A DNA stretch of 13,964 nucleotides from positions 1 to 13,964 of the forward strand of contig CALDFO010000533.1 in the NCBI GenBank assembly GCA_937942205.1, given 5' to 3'. Numbering within the stretch: the first letter of the stretch is position 1; every line of letters starts with the position of its first letter. The notes beneath the pieces are model-generated. The model saw only the letters and a list, made by a program, of their open reading frames with translations, did not search any database and was not told where the DNA came from. Shown here piece after piece: positions 13,940 through 13,964 of this stretch. A program made the translations under genes and the position numbers. The stretch comes from an uncultured Alphaproteobacteria bacterium (GTDB lineage Bacteria > Pseudomonadota > Alphaproteobacteria > Micropepsales > Micropepsaceae).

Positions 13940-13964
13940 CGGCCAGGCGGGCGGCCGGGCGAGA

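Noticed and set aside
1..13964. A defence system, biosynthetic cluster or mobile element
   Set aside because: No nuclease, reverse transcriptase, toxin-antitoxin pair, synthase, integrase, transposase, terminal repeats or CRISPR repeats are visible; every gene has an ordinary envelope, transport, signalling or metabolic family pattern or is a lone unknown.

Overview
The window is 13,964 bases of very GC-rich DNA (roughly two thirds G+C by eye) with tightly packed genes. Codon use, the ChvG/ChvI-like two-component pair and the generally secretory gene content suggest an alphaproteobacterium, but nothing here fixes the genus. I see no rRNA, tRNA, CRISPR array, insertion sequence or phage gene. 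All genes look intact except the first, which runs off the left edge.

Layout. (1) Bases 1-4011, plus strand: the 3' part of a heavy-metal efflux operon. It holds the inner-membrane RND pump (CusA/CzcA family, N-terminus outside the window), a small DUF3240 protein, and a TolC/CzcC-type outer-membrane channel. Stop and start codons overlap or nearly touch, so translation is probably coupled. The periplasmic adaptor is expected just upstream of the window. (2) Bases 4023-5234, minus strand and convergent with the efflux operon: an exported protein with one CxxCH haem-attachment site, from a conserved but unnamed cytochrome c-like family. (3) Bases 5522-8328, plus strand: a lipoprotein, a ChvI-like response regulator and a ChvG-like sensor kinase with overlapping reading frames, so one operon. 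A 287-base divergent intergenic region with two perfect hairpins separates it from region 2. (4) Bases 8395-9989, plus strand: an exported beta-propeller protein, then a small exported protein of lower G+C. Both may be read through from the two-component operon. A strong bidirectional terminator lies at 10003-10030. (5) Bases 10047-12258, minus strand: an APC-family amino-acid permease followed by an exported FAM173-like SAM-dependent methyltransferase, probably one transcript. (6) Bases 12440-13939, plus strand and divergent from the permease: an amidohydrolase with a buried twin-arginine motif.

Taken together this is mostly an envelope-focused region: metal export, an exported haem protein, an envelope-stress style signalling cassette and several exported enzymes. 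I do not see a clearly new multi-gene system. The items most worth follow-up are the exported methyltransferase next to a permease, the lipoprotein-regulator-kinase cassette, the unnamed CxxCH family and the DUF3240 protein inside the metal-efflux operon.
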